A stretch of DNA of 64,000 bases from Sporodiniella umbellata (Eukaryota; Mucoromycota; Mucoromycetes; Mucorales; Rhizopodaceae): positions 402,001-466,000 of the forward strand of contig JAIXMR010000002.1 in NCBI GenBank assembly GCA_025677835.1, given 5' to 3'. The translations under genes were made by a program, and so were the position numbers. A model generated the notes under the pieces. That model saw only the letters and a list, made by a program, of their open reading frames with translations, did not search any database and was not told the DNA's origin. Of the stretch, positions 23,084-34,708 are shown piece after piece; position 1 is the stretch's first letter; each line of letters begins with the position of its first letter.

Positions 23084-24190
23084 ATGGGTATGTCTATAAA
23101 CCCATCCATCCATCTATCCATACTAATCCTGTATTAATTGTAGCTGTCGGCAAGAATAAGTAAGAAAAGAAAACGAGAGACGAGGACAAACAATACAAAT
23201 GTGTATCAGCAAATTCTAACATTTTTTTCTTTATCAAAGGCGTCTTTCAAAGGGAAAGAAGGGTTTGAAGAAGAAGGTGTAAGTACTTTTATTAAAGGCT
23301 TGGAGAAAGGGTACAAAAAACAGACGGATTTCGAGAGAAAGAGAGATGTCAGCATTGTTGAAAGATAATGTGAAATTCATTGATCAGATCCACCTTTTTC
23401 TTCGCCTTTTATATCATAATTGACAACTTGACTCACCCAAACCTATAGCGTTGACCCCTTCACTCGTAAAGATTGGTACGATATCAAGGCTCCCTCTATG
23501 TTCGAGGTCCGTCAAGTCGGTAAGACTTTGGTCAACCGTACTCAAGGTCTCCGTAATGCCAACGACTCTTTGAACGGTCGTGTTGTCGAGATGTCTCTCG
23601 GTGACCTCTCAAAGGACGAAGCTCGTTCTTTCCGTAAGATTCAACTTAAGGTTGATGAAATTCAAGGAAAGAACTGTTTGACCAACTTCAACGGTATGGA
23701 CATGACCACTGACAAGCTCCGTTCCATGGTCAAGAAATGGCAATCCCTCATTGAGGCTTTCGTCGATATCAAGACCACCGATGGATACTTGGTTCGCCTC
23801 TTTGCCATCTCTTTCACTTCTCGTCGTCGTAACCAAATCAAGAAGACTACCTATGCCCAATCTTCTCAAATTCGTCAAATTCGTAAGAAGATGTTCGAAA
23901 TTATGACCGAAGAAGCTGCTGCTTGTGACTTGAAGGAATTGGTTGCCAAGGTAACCTCTTCTGCTTCTCAATCTGCTCAAGACGCTATTGCCGTCCGTAT
24001 TGAAAAGGCCTGTCAAGGTATTTACCCTCTTCAAAACACCTACATCCGTAAGGTCAAGATCCTTAAGGCTCCCAAGTTCGATGTCTCTGCTCTCTTGGCC
24101 CTTCACGGTGGTGCTGCCGCTGCTGGTGATGACACTGGCGCCAAGGCCTCCAAGGAGTTCGTTGAACCTCCTATCTTGGCTTCCGTTTAA
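23084..24190 (+). CDS. RPS1: 40S ribosomal protein S1 (eS1/S3a)
   Basis: Four exons: 23084-23087, 23144-23159, 23240-23278 and 23449-24190, giving 266 aa. The first exon is only ATGG and the second only 16 nt; together with exon 3 they encode the conserved [19 protein letters not shown] start. Exon 4 begins [18 protein letters not shown], the classic S3a signature, and continues through QGKNCLTNF and SYAQSS-like [15 protein letters not shown] to the C-terminus. The protein is part of the 40S subunit platform near the mRNA exit. Codon bias is strong. An AATAAA signal lies just downstream at 24204-24209. Confidence 0.96.
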
Positions 24191-24240
24191 AACAAAGCAA
24201 TTAAATAAACCCCACGCCTTCATTTGCTTAATTCGAGTCT

Positions 24241-27198
24241 TTATTTCTTTAAAAGTGTGAAGAAGCTGTTTTTTTGAAAAACAGCAAGAGGATATAGAGA
24301 TCCAAAAAGTACCTGATTGGCGACCAAAAAGCTACAAACATAAATAGCAGGAATAACAATTCTAATGGATGTGTTACTATATATTACTTTTCTGTACACA
24401 CATGCTTACCTATGGGATAGGTGCCTAGTATTGGCAAAAGAAGTTAGGTAGACAAGGAAAAGCACGTAAGGCAAATGATGTGTGAGTTCATCAAGAGTAA
24501 TGTGACGCCTTGTCCACCCTACCATGAGGTTCTTGACAAATACAACTACGCCAGGCACATGATAGGGTAAAAGTGATGTCAGGAACAGCAACCATGATTG
24601 GCGATATCTATAAATGTTGTGATAGCAAGGTAAATCCTAGTAAAAGAGCGTTTAAACACATGGGTTTATGTAGATATATCATATTTCTATTTACTGATCT
24701 AACAGCAGACAAACGAGAGGAAGCTGTCATTGTCAGCCAAACAATATAGTAAAAGACATACAGGACATGTGCAGGTATAAAGTAAAAGAGCAAAAGGGCG
24801 AGAAGCATGGAAAAACGGATTGCCTTTGAATTTACATACGCTGGCTTTGTGAAAAAACAAGAAAGCCGAAGGAATAGACTTAAAACGACAACTACAAAAG
24901 TAATAACAAGCCATACAATAACGGTTAAACCGACAGCCAATAAAAACAAAAGCAGATTGATGGGAATAAGCATAGGACTGTATGCATCGTAAAACGCCTT
25001 GTCAATAAAGAATGAGTCAATGGCTGACAAATGCGCTGCAGTACAGTAACGACAAAAACCAATAACAAGCATCAATAAAATCACCTGAGCAAAGGCTGCT
25101 TTCATACAAGAAAGAACAACACTTTGATGTGAAACAAACTCTGCTGATTAAAACAAGCGTATTAGTGACTCTATTGACGCGAACATCATATAATTTACTT
25201 CTTCCAGTTGCTACAAAGGTATATAGTGCCGAGGATACAGTAATTAAGGCGCATGTAAACCAATATTTTAGCATGACTCCACCATATCTCAACGCAAAAC
25301 GACCCAAAGTGGCGTACCAATCTAAGCTGATCTGTACTTCTATATCTTGACCATCAGTATAAAAGTTCAACGCAAGGCCTTCTTTCCCAGGCTCTTGATG
25401 AAATGTAATTCTATCCGATGTGCCCTCCTTTAGATTCAAAAAGTATTTGCTTTCCTTTCCATGTATTGTCTGCTGCATGATGGGTTCAAATAAGACAGAT
25501 TCGGGAGAAGTTTTGTTAACATAGAGATCATAGGCAAAAAGCGAATGGCGAAGTTGAGGGAATATATGCTTTGAGTAGTACCCATTCACCGTAAAAGATT
25601 TTGATAATATGGTGTCTTTTCAAGCCAATTGATATATACGAAATATATTAGTTTTGATACTATATGAGTCTTTAATTGTTACCCCAAGTGCTCAACGAAT
25701 GATATTGAGGTAATTGTTTATGTAAGATGAGGAAAGGGCGAACGGGTGCCGAATTTTCCAAGAGACCAATATATTTCGTAGAAGAATCAACAACAGAAAT
25801 TAACCTAAAAGCTTTCTTTTGAGTAGGGATCAACGAAACGGTAGGCTGAAGTACGCGACAAGACCCGTTTTCTTGACAGGCGCCTAGCTGCCATAGCGAA
25901 TCATACTTTTCTTCCATGTTTGTTAAAAGCTGGAGATGACTGCCAGGTATCAGTGTAAGACGCGATTGTTTCATTACGTCTTTCAAATGATAGCCAGTGT
26001 TCGGAATGTCTAGTATCTGTATGGTTTCGTATTTTTCTAGTTTTTTATGAGCTTTTGCCAAAGTAGTATACTCCATCAAATTTTTTTTAATCAAATCCAT
26101 TCGGTTTTGTACTGACTGAGGAGAGCTACTGAGATCAACTAGAGTCCGAGCAACGATTTTCGCAAGTTGGTTACACCATAAGATAGCCATATGATCAGAT
26201 CCTGTCCATACTGAAGGGATTGAGGTTGTAAAAGTGTCAAGACTATGAGATTCAGGAGCAATGCCATGCAGCCCTGTGCTATCAGAATGGATAATAGTAT
26301 CAAGCGAGCCTCCAGAAACCGAAACCAATACAAGATTCTGCAAAGCTCCCGTCCTGAACTGACTGGGCTGCCAATACAAAGATAGATCGCGATAAATGCG
26401 GTCTAAAGCAGGGTCTAGGGATATAGGTGCATTTTGGTGAGGTGTTGCAAAAGTAAAGATTGTCTGCACGCTGTGAGGAGTGTAATTGGGCTGCATTAAT
26501 GCTGCTCGAGCTACAATACCGCCCATTGAATGGCCAACAAGAATCACTGAGCTTATCCTTCCCTTATATAGGCTTAATATGGTTTGAATTGCAGCATTTG
26601 TAAAAGCAGCTTGATCAATTATCTGTTGACCAGAAAAGGCAGTCAACTCTTCATTTAAGTCCACTACACAACAACAAAAAACAAGAATTTAAATATATGG
26701 AAATAGCCTCGACATTTTCTTTACGAGTAAACCAATCAATGTCTTGCATCGATACCAAATTCTTTTTTGAAAAAGAATATTTCGAGGTCTCAGAAGCAAA
26801 CGAACGCACTTGCTTATAACTCCCTGCCTGCCCTGGTATAAACAATACAGGTGAACCGATCAACTAGCCGCGTAGATTTAGAAAAAGGTGCACGGATTGT
26901 ATAGCGAGACTAAAGTTCTTACATGCTCTGAATCGTAATGGCCTTCTCGGTAAAGATACAAACTGTATTTTTTTGAAAACATTGAGTCTGGTTGTGTCCT
27001 GACAACGCGGTAGTTGGGATATATATAAGTCATTTCACAGCTGTGTTTGTCTTTTCGCTGCCAATTTGATGTGGAAAGTTTTTTTGAGAGTGCAGAATCT
27101 AACATGAACACGAGCATTAGCAATGACAACCCGGCCCAAAGCCAAAACAAAATATGGCTCCATGTAGAGTGCTTCCTGGCAAGAGTGAAGCCTAGCAT
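24241..27198 (-). CDS. BST1: GPI inositol-deacylase (Bst1/PGAP1)
   Basis: Seven exons: 27198-26923, 26863-26725, 26663-25683, 25615-25199, 25143-24660, 24607-24410 and 24361-24241, giving 871 aa. The start is the first ATG of the open frame. An N-terminal signal-anchor (HILFWLWAGLSLLMLVFML) precedes the PGAP1 lipase domain, marked by SPVLFIPGQAGSYKQVRS, DLNEELTAF and the lipase box GHSMGG with Ser184 as nucleophile. The C-terminal half has several hydrophobic helices. The enzyme removes the acyl chain from inositol of GPI anchors in the ER, needed for export of GPI proteins. It is somewhat shorter than yeast Bst1 at the C-terminus. The elongation factor 3 stop lies 105 bp upstream. Confidence 0.9.
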
Positions 27199-27303
27199 AG
27201 AAGTCAAAAGCAAAAAAAAAAAAATAGCTGAGAAAAAAAAAAGATAATTTATTGTTCTAAGATGCTTGTAGGGGAAATAAATATACAATGAATTTTTGTT
27301 TTT

Positions 27304-30300
27304 CTAATCGCTTTCAGTATCAGGCTCCTTGACACCACCTTCAATAATCCACTTGAGATGACGAGCACGGCGGCGTTCTTCTTGAAGTTTTAATTCATTA
27401 CGTGTTTTCTTCTTCTTCTTTGAAAGCTTGGCTTTTACTTTAGCTTCATCAATCTTGCTTTCGTCTTCTACTGAAGATTGACCTTCTTTGTACAGTTTAC
27501 CAGCAACTAGTTTCCAGCTTTCGGGACACAGAGCACTGACAAATTCAGTAGAGTGAGAAATCATAACTACGGCACCCTCCCACTTTTTGATGGCAGTAGC
27601 CAAACCACCCAAAGCTTCACGATCCAAGAAATTGGTAGGTTCATCTAATACCAACATATGACAGTTATTCCACATAGCAGCGGCAATAACCACCTTAACT
27701 TTTTGACCACCAGAAAGGGCACCCATTTTAGTGTATTGAGCAATATCAGGATCCAAACCAATATCGTTAAAGTGTGCGCGAATGGAAGGCATGTTAAGTT
27801 CACGATAAAGCAAACCTTCACGCGAAGCTTCCTTATCATCAAATTGTTGAACAAGCTTTTGGAAACCGAGTTCAAGCAGCTTTTCACGAGAAATCCAAGT
27901 GTTGAACTTGTGAAGCTTGTTTTTCCATTTGATTTCGTATTGGAATGTCTTCTTAAACTTTGTACGACCTAACAGTGTCTCGACCAATCTGCTCTCACCA
28001 TCGATAACAATAGGCTTTTCCATTTGGGCAATTTCCTCTTCGCTCCAAGCACGGGTTTCCTTTTCAGCTACTTCTTTATCTTCACCAGTGGAATAACGCC
28101 ATTGAAGGTAGTCGGTAGGTGTTTTTTCTAAGTGCTGGTTCAAGTGATGGAAAGCGTGTTGGGCAACATAACCAATACGAAGAGCAGGGTGACGCCAGAC
28201 TGTACCGATTTGAGGGATGGTTTCACCTGTCAAAAGCTTGATCATGGTAGATTTACCAGCACCATTGGGGCCAACTACGGCAACACGAGAAGAGAGTGAC
28301 AAAGAAGCAGAGGCGTCGCTTAACGATGGCTGTTTAGCACCAGGATAAGTAAATGTACAATCAGTCATCTTCAAAATAGCCTTGGTGTTTGAACGCACGC
28401 CTTGTAAAACAGAGGGTTTGGGGAAGGTGAACTCGATAGTGGAGGCATCCAAGGTATAATATGTGCGAGCAGCAGGATACACATCTACAAAGGCAGACAA
28501 ATTTCCGTGATACAAACGAAGTTTCTTGTTATCATAGTGAAGAATCTTGGTACAGACATTGTCCAAAAATCCAGAATCGTGAGAAACGATCAAACATGTT
28601 ACTTGAGATTGAGCATTCAAGTAGTCCTCTAACCATTTAATGTTATCCACATCCAAGTGATTGGTAGGTTCATCCAAAAGCAAAATGTCAGCTTTAGATA
28701 AAATGGCACGAGCCAATTCTAACTTCATCTTCCAACCACCTGAAAGGCCAGAGACAGACATCTCGAGACGTGCATCATCAAATCCAACATCGCGTAGGGA
28801 TTTTTCAATATCTTCACGTGTGACGTTATGCAGAAGCTTATCTTCAGCAACATAGCTTACGATTTTGAGAGAAGTATCAGCAGCTTGAGAGTTGTAGTCG
28901 ACCAAAGCAGTACGTACTTCATCTTGAGACGGGAAGCCTTCTACCTTACCACTGTGAATGGCGTTCATCAACGTACTTTTACCAGCACCGTTTTGGCCAC
29001 AGAGACCGTATCGTTGACCGCGATGCAACTTAAGGCGGGTGTGATTCAACAAAAGGCGAGTACCGTAAGCCAAAGAGAAGTCATCTACATGGCAGATCTC
29101 CTCACCTTCCTGGTGATCGAATTCGCTGTCATCTGAGTCAGCGTTGCGCTCCTTAAAGATTTGGTGTACTTTTTCATAAATGCTGTCAATAACAGAAGGA
29201 ATGTCACTCTTCATCAAAAAGGCTCTGAGATAGGGGGTGAATGTCTTGGTCCAGTTTTCCTTATCAAACATTTCTTGGCGAGAATAATCAGCAGCGATTG
29301 TACCCAAATGAAGAATGTATGGAGAGAAGAAAGAGTCGAGGAACCCTTGAGCTTTTGTGGCTGCAGCCTTAACAGCACCCGTAGCCTCTTCTACTGTAAC
29401 AAAGGTAGAGACAGCAGCCACTTCGTTGTGACCACCAGCAGCGATCAATGTGTCTTTTGCTTTGTTAGCTAAAACACGGATTTCGGGAAATGCAGCAGAC
29501 TCAGCTTGACGGTCAATACCAGGGAACAACTGAGGCAAGAATAGGGCAGCAGTACGAGGATCGCGCACAAGCTTACAAAGATTGTCGGTGATAACTACAG
29601 TTTGGCGCAAAACAGTGGTAGATCGCTCGTTCAAGGCACGTGTTAAAAGAGGCACCATGATAGCCAAAGTGGGACCGTTAACTTCAGCCACAAAAGTGGT
29701 TTGAGCCAGTTTTTCGATAGTCTCAGGTACACGTGTAGGATTGCCCATACAGAGAACCAAGTCCTTCATATGACGATGAATATCGGGATTACCGCCAACT
29801 GAACAGACCTTCAGCATAGCCTTTTCAGCTGCGGTAGCGACTTCCTTTTTAGTGTCAGATAAGCAATCTGAGATTGCAGGGATAATCTGAGGTAAACATT
29901 CACCCATTTGCTCAGGGGCTCTATCTGTAAAGCGTTCGAGTAACTTCAAGGCACCCATTTTGGTTTGCCATTTTTTAGAAGTTGTGCTGTTGTGTCCCAT
30001 ACTTTCTAAGAGAAAAGGCAAAAGAATCTTGGTTGCTTCAGGGGGGATTTGGTCTACTAAAGTACGACAAGCAGCTTGTGCTGCGTCTTGAACCACGGCA
30101 CCCTTATCAGCATACAGCTCCAAAAATGTAGGCAAGTGCTGAACCATCAATGGTTCAATCTCGTGGCCCAAGATCTCCTCCATGGCGTTGAAACCAATCA
30201 AGCCTCCTTCTCTCTCAAGTCCAGATTTCTTGTTCTTAATAGAAACCAAAAGTTGGTCCAAGATTTTGTACTGCTTAATCATAATAAAGCCTTTTTCTTG

Positions 30301-30420
30301 AACGGCCTTGGCTAATTCTTGAGCTGCCTGTTCAACCTCTTCAGATGAAGGGGCACTGTTGATCTTTGCCAAAAGGTCGTTGACAAGAACAGCTTGTTCA
30401 TTGGCTGCACTAACCATCAT
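27304..30420 (-). CDS. YEF3: Translation elongation factor 3 (eEF3)
   Basis: A single uninterrupted 1038-aa frame. The N-terminal third is built of HEAT repeats. ABC domain 1 has Walker A GQNGAGKST near residue 460, signature LSGGW and Walker B DILLLDEPTNHLD. ABC domain 2 has Walker A GPNGAGKST near residue 700, signature LSGGQ and LVLDEPTNFLD. A chromodomain-like insertion lies inside ABC2 (QYEIKWKNKLHKFNTWISR). A lysine-rich tail (KLSKKKKKTRNELK) ends the protein. eEF3 is a ribosome-bound ATPase that promotes E-site tRNA release; it is essentially a fungal hallmark. The start is the first of two adjacent ATGs. The 70-codon open frame upstream (30753-30541, same strand) probably belongs to the leader or promoter. 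Confidence 0.98.
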   Translation of the reverse strand: MMVSAANEQAVLVNDLLAKINSAPSSEEVEQAAQELAKAVQEKGFIMIKQYKILDQLLVSIKNKKSGLEREGGLIGFNAMEEILGHEIEPLMVQHLPTFLELYADKGAVVQDAAQAACRTLVDQIPPEATKILLPFLLESMGHNSTTSKKWQTKMGALKLLERFTDRAPEQMGECLPQIIPAISDCLSDTKKEVATAAEKAMLKVCSVGGNPDIHRHMKDLVLCMGNPTRVPETIEKLAQTTFVAEVNGPTLAIMVPLLTRALNERSTTVLRQTVVITDNLCKLVRDPRTAALFLPQLFPGIDRQAESAAFPEIRVLANKAKDTLIAAGGHNEVAAVSTFVTVEEATGAVKAAATKAQGFLDSFFSPYILHLGTIAADYSRQEMFDKENWTKTFTPYLRAFLMKSDIPSVIDSIYEKVHQIFKERNADSDDSEFDHQEGEEICHVDDFSLAYGTRLLLNHTRLKLHRGQRYGLCGQNGAGKSTLMNAIHSGKVEGFPSQDEVRTALVDYNSQAADTSLKIVSYVAEDKLLHNVTREDIEKSLRDVGFDDARLEMSVSGLSGGWKMKLELARAILSKADILLLDEPTNHLDVDNIKWLEDYLNAQSQVTCLIVSHDSGFLDNVCTKILHYDNKKLRLYHGNLSAFVDVYPAARTYYTLDASTIEFTFPKPSVLQGVRSNTKAILKMTDCTFTYPGAKQPSLSDASASLSLSSRVAVVGPNGAGKSTMIKLLTGETIPQIGTVWRHPALRIGYVAQHAFHHLNQHLEKTPTDYLQWRYSTGEDKEVAEKETRAWSEEEIAQMEKPIVIDGESRLVETLLGRTKFKKTFQYEIKWKNKLHKFNTWISREKLLELGFQKLVQQFDDKEASREGLLYRELNMPSIRAHFNDIGLDPDIAQYTKMGALSGGQKVKVVIAAAMWNNCHMLVLDEPTNFLDREALGGLATAIKKWEGAVVMISHSTEFVSALCPESWKLVAGKLYKEGQSSVEDESKIDEAKVKAKLSKKKKKTRNELKLQEERRRARHLKWIIEGGVKEPDTESD

Positions 30421-31754
30421 CTATTTCTTCTTTTTTTTATATTAAATGAGGGAGAAAAATTGATTGAGCTAATTAAAAGAAATATGCTCTGGGCTAGTTC
30501 AAAAAAGACAAAGGAAATAGAATAAAAAAAAAAAAATATTTTACAGACCACAGTCCAATTGAAGTTCCGTAAGTCTGAGAATGAACAAGGCCATAGGCAG
30601 CTCAAAGATCAATACAGATAGGGAGGGATCCCATTCTAGTTTGTGGCAGGCTGTATGTACACACTCGTTATTAAACAAGATAAAGAAGCTAGCTTTTTCT
30701 CCTTGACTAGCACTAAACAAAAGAAACCAAAGCCAGTAAATAGAGAGGAGCATGCCTTGGCTACGATTGGTTTTATTCGATTAGTGCTGCACAATCAATG
30801 ATCAATGATTTTTCCAAATTCAACAAAAGCGATACATGAAACTCTTTGGGTTTTGAAATGTTGGGGCTGCCTTGCACTGGTTTATCGGCAAATTTTCAAA
30901 ACCCTTTGCACTGCTCCTTGTTTTTGGCTTGTCTTCGGTCTTTGATCCGTTGGAAAACACCAGTGATAATGACCAATGCAAAATTTGCGGTTACGAACTA
31001 AACTCAGCGCTTATCAAATGTCGATTTCCAGAAAATCTTTGTAGAACAGTGCTTCTAAAATCAATGCTGCATTTTATAATACAAACTATACAAAAAGATA
31101 CGACATCGACTTTGGAAATGCTAAGCCTGTAAGAAAAAAAGTGATTTATATAAAAAGCAGCACCGTTACTCTCGGATTTGTTATGCTTAGAAAAAAACTC
31201 TGAGGTTAGAAGCTGTGTCTTGACTCCTTTCAATACAAGAGAGCCTCGTTTTGACAAATCATAAATTTCCAGCTGTTTTCTTAAAAAGGTGTTTACTGAG
31301 TGTATAACATATATAGCACTACTCGTTCTGTAGTATTTTGCCCTCTATCAGCCTATGCTTTCTTCTCATGCCCCCTTCAATGGCTATGAACACATTCTAG
31401 AATACTCTATTTTTGCCAAGCAAAGGATAACATGAACATGATTCCACATTATTGGTAACAAGCCCCCTTAGGATATCAAGATAAAGGGGTAACTATCTAT
31501 ATCGCCCTAATCAGCAATGATCTGCTTACTCCTTGTAACGTTTTTTTAAGTGCTTTGGTAAGAGACGATTAAAAAACTATCGTATGTTATATCAAACCGA
31601 TGGCCCAACAGACCATATCTTTTTTTTTTTTTACTGCTTCACAAAAAAAAATTTAATCCTACACTATTCAACACAAATATCCACGGTTAAAGGTAAAAGG
31701 GTTTTCTGGTAATTTTTTTAGTTTATATATTGGTGAAAAGAGTCAGAAAATGCT
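30421..31754. other. Intergenic stretch upstream of eEF3
   Basis: This 1.3 kb holds the eEF3 leader and promoter and the 3' region of Sec61 gamma. A 70-codon ATG frame at 30541-30753 (minus) starts with a hydrophobic run but lies just upstream of eEF3 on the same strand, so a leader-embedded ORF or chance is likelier than a gene. No other gene is supported. Confidence 0.5.
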
Positions 31755-32093
31755 TCAAGCACCGCCGACAAGAATGTTGTTGATGGGAATGTGAATGAGC
31801 TAGATTCCTGTTAATCATTACATCTAACACAAAATCGCGCCTTACCTTAACGAAATAGCCCAAAGCTCCCAAAGCAGCAAATCCCATAGCTACGGCTTGG
31901 GTGATCTTTAAGAATTCTAAAAAAAAAAAAAAGAGGATGTATAAGAACTAGGAACGATTGTTTTAGTATAGAAAAAACCAATACCTTGTTGATCAGGTTT
32001 TTTGCAGCGACTGATGAACTGGGTGCCTTCTTTAAAAAATTGTTTGGGGCCATCAATAACTTGTTGAGCAGTTTCTTTTAATTCTGAGCTCAT
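31755..32093 (-). CDS. SSS1: Protein translocase subunit Sec61 gamma
   Basis: Three exons: 32093-31985, 31916-31846 and 31799-31755, giving 74 aa. The cytosolic amphipathic part (KQFFKEGTQFISRCKKPDQQEF) is the conserved SecE/Sec61 gamma signature. A single C-terminal transmembrane helix (AVAMGFAALGALGYFVKLIHIPI) and the short end NNILVGGA follow. This is the tail-anchored clamp subunit of the ER translocon, essential for secretion. All splice sites are canonical. Confidence 0.95.
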
Positions 32094-34192
32094 TGGATGA
32101 TGTTGTGATGAGGAATTGAAAGGAAAATCAATAAAAAAAGAAGCATCTCGATTGTATGAACACATTATTTTACTGAAAGCCAATCAAATCAACCAAAAAA
32201 GTTACACGTAATTTTGGGCTTTTTGACTGAGTCAAAGTATGTTCCCCTACATTTATTATACACAGCGTTTTTTCTAGCTTTTTGGATGTCTATTTGCACA
32301 ACTAAAGATGTGGCTTTACTGAACAAAATTTCTTTTTGGGGGACCAAAAACTACAATAAAACCAAAAGGACGTGCCGTATCATCAGTTTTACAGCTGGTT
32401 TTATACCGACTGTAGAATCAGTAAGGCTCTCTATGCATTTACAATGATAGGAACCTGCCTTTGTAAAACAAAAAAGAAATGGTTCTACAGTGAATAATAG
32501 AGAGTTTTTTTTTTTTCAATAGATCTAAAGCTAACCAAACTCTCTAGAGTCAAGAGCACGTGAAGCACGATCGAGCTCCAAAGCAGATGAACTCTCTTTG
32601 CTTAGTTCTGAGTTATGTATCAGTACCGATCTTAAAGTAAGACAAAGCGTGAGACTATCATCTGAAGAGTAAAACGCTCCAGAAGCTTTAAAAAAGCCTA
32701 TATACAGACAGACCCGATTATTTTTTCAAAAGTAGTGCCAATCAATGCATATGCAAAAGTTTACTGCTTTGTATATAGAACATGAACTACGACGCTTTCA
32801 ATAGAAAAGAAAAGAAAAAAAAAAGAAGTGGCGGCCCGTTTTGAGCTAGTTGTATTCAGATACGCAAACGATTCCTATAGAAGATATGCACCCAAGGAAT
32901 TGTAGACTCCAACAAAACTTGGATATGACCGAAACAAGAGCTTACATTTTTAATGAACCTAGACATATGATGTTTATATATACACATGTACGCATAGTGA
33001 TGAGAAACAAAAGCAGAGTACTGCAAAAAAGATTCTGATTTAGAGTGTACAAATGTCGTTTATATGTACAAACCAGCCAGTAAAATAAAAAACTTTTTTT
33101 TATTTAATATAAAAATTTAGGGCACAGCTTATATTTTCAATTTAACCGTTTTGAAGTCCTTTTTGTCTGTACTCAATAGCAACGACATAAACAAACAATC
33201 TTTAATTTTGACTTAATTTGGCAACTAAACCAGCCTGTTTTAACGAGAAAAAAAGGTGTGTGTGTATAGTGAATAGACACCTCTTATATTTGTTTTTAAA
33301 ATGTAACACAAATTGGGTATGAATGTATGCATATTTTATTTCGATATCAATTGCTAGCTACATAAAATGACAATCTATAAAAAAAAAAACGAAATATTTT
33401 GGTTCCAAAAAAGCTTTAATCTCGACCTAAAACCTACTAGCAAGTGCCTTTTTGTTGTGTTACAAATGTATTTGTACCGCAAAGCTAACGACTGAGCGAT
33501 GGCATCCAAAGAAGATCTGCGCGCTATGGTCAACAAGCAAACCACATCTACAAACTGATAGGTAACATGAAACGCTTCAAGAAAGCTGGCACAAAAAATA
33601 TCGCAATTTATTTTTTTTTTGGAAGAATATTATTAACCCGCGTGTTCTTTTTGTATAGTATTCAAAGGGAAAAAGTTGCCAGAACTTTTGGGTACAAGAC
33701 AGCCCATGAGACAAAGTCCTTCGGCTAACTATTTTTATAAGCGACATATAGCATGAAGGACGCCCTTCAGACTGTTTCAAACAATTCGGCAGTTCATTCG
33801 ATTTAGTATAAGCAAGACAAGTCTGCTGTTAAATCGGAAGCAATTCACCAAAAAAATATACAGACTTTCGATGGCGAGACTGAAAAAATAGTAGTATAAA
33901 TTAAGTATGAGCGGAATTTGGATACTAGGTATTACAAGTTACGGGCTTAAAAATGTCAGTTTGGGGTCTAAAGAAGCCAAAAGTGGCACACCTTGATGGT
34001 TGTAAAAACTTTCTGTATAGCATAGGTTCAAAATTTTATTTGATGGTATATTTGGTATAAACATAAAGTGTTTTTAAGTTATCTAGAGCTCTGTTGTTGT
34101 TGTTTTTTTTATCTGCATCCTTGGTTCTAATTTGGAGTAGAGTATTTTTGTCGATTCAAAAATCCATGTTGGCCAAATTGAAAGCTTTATTT
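32094..34192. other. 2.1-kb AT-rich intergenic stretch
   Basis: No gene is supported. Open frames are short, lack splice-compatible partners and show AT-driven composition. The left edge is the Sec61 gamma promoter. Confidence 0.55.
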
Positions 34193-34708
34193 TTATTTTC
34201 CAGGATTTCTGTTTCCAAATGCAAAGTACTGTAGTTTGAAAATGTTTCTTTTTTTGGAGCTTCTAGACTCTGTTGAGGAGCGGGAATCGTTTAAAGTTAT
34301 TTGAGGTAACTCCAGCGCCTCTGTTTTTTTTGTGTTTGTAGAGTGAGCTTGAGAATGCCTTAGCTTAGATTTTGTTTTTTGCCACCAAACAGGAGGACAC
34401 GTTGTGCCTGTAAGCTCATCTTGAATTGAAGGCCTGCTTCGAATGTAATTGCTATCGCTTGAGCGTCTTTGAAGGGTCTTTTCTGGTTTTTCTATGCTTT
34501 TGATAATTGTAGGGTTTGATTTTGCTCTAGTTCGAATTCTGTTAACGGGTCGTACTGGTTTGGGTTCAACGTTCTGTGTTTTGAAGGCACAACATAAAAC
34601 TGAGCAAAGCCAATACATTTGAGATTTGACAAGAGCAATGGGTATGATTAAGTAGATCGGTATTGTTTGACTTATTTCTAGCATTAGTTTTTCTTCGATC
34701 ATTTCCAT
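34193..34708 (-). CDS. Hypothetical 171-aa protein with hydrophobic Cys-rich N-terminal segment and basic Ser-rich tail
   Basis: The frame is open further upstream, but the first plausible ATG is at 34708. Residues about 8-40 are hydrophobic and include a cysteine cluster (YWLCSVLCCAF), consistent with a membrane segment followed by palmitoylatable cysteines. The rest is strongly basic and serine-rich (for example TLQRRSSDSNYIRSRPS and SSTESRSSKKR), with several R-x-x-S sites that fit basophilic kinases. No domain is recognised. The composition is unlike the surrounding AT-rich noise, which is why it is called. It is the only candidate gene in a 5-kb gap. Confidence 0.45.
   Translation of the reverse strand: MEMIEEKLMLEISQTIPIYLIIPIALVKSQMYWLCSVLCCAFKTQNVEPKPVRPVNRIRTRAKSNPTIIKSIEKPEKTLQRRSSDSNYIRSRPSIQDELTGTTCPPVWWQKTKSKLRHSQAHSTNTKKTEALELPQITLNDSRSSTESRSSKKRNIFKLQYFAFGNRNPGK

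Noticed and set aside
23609..24223. 204-codon antisense frame over eS1
   Set aside because: A by-product of strong codon bias in the ribosomal protein gene; no domain or splice support.
30541..30753. 70-codon ATG frame just upstream of eEF3, same strand
   Set aside because: Most likely part of the eEF3 leader or promoter; hydrophobic start but no family match.
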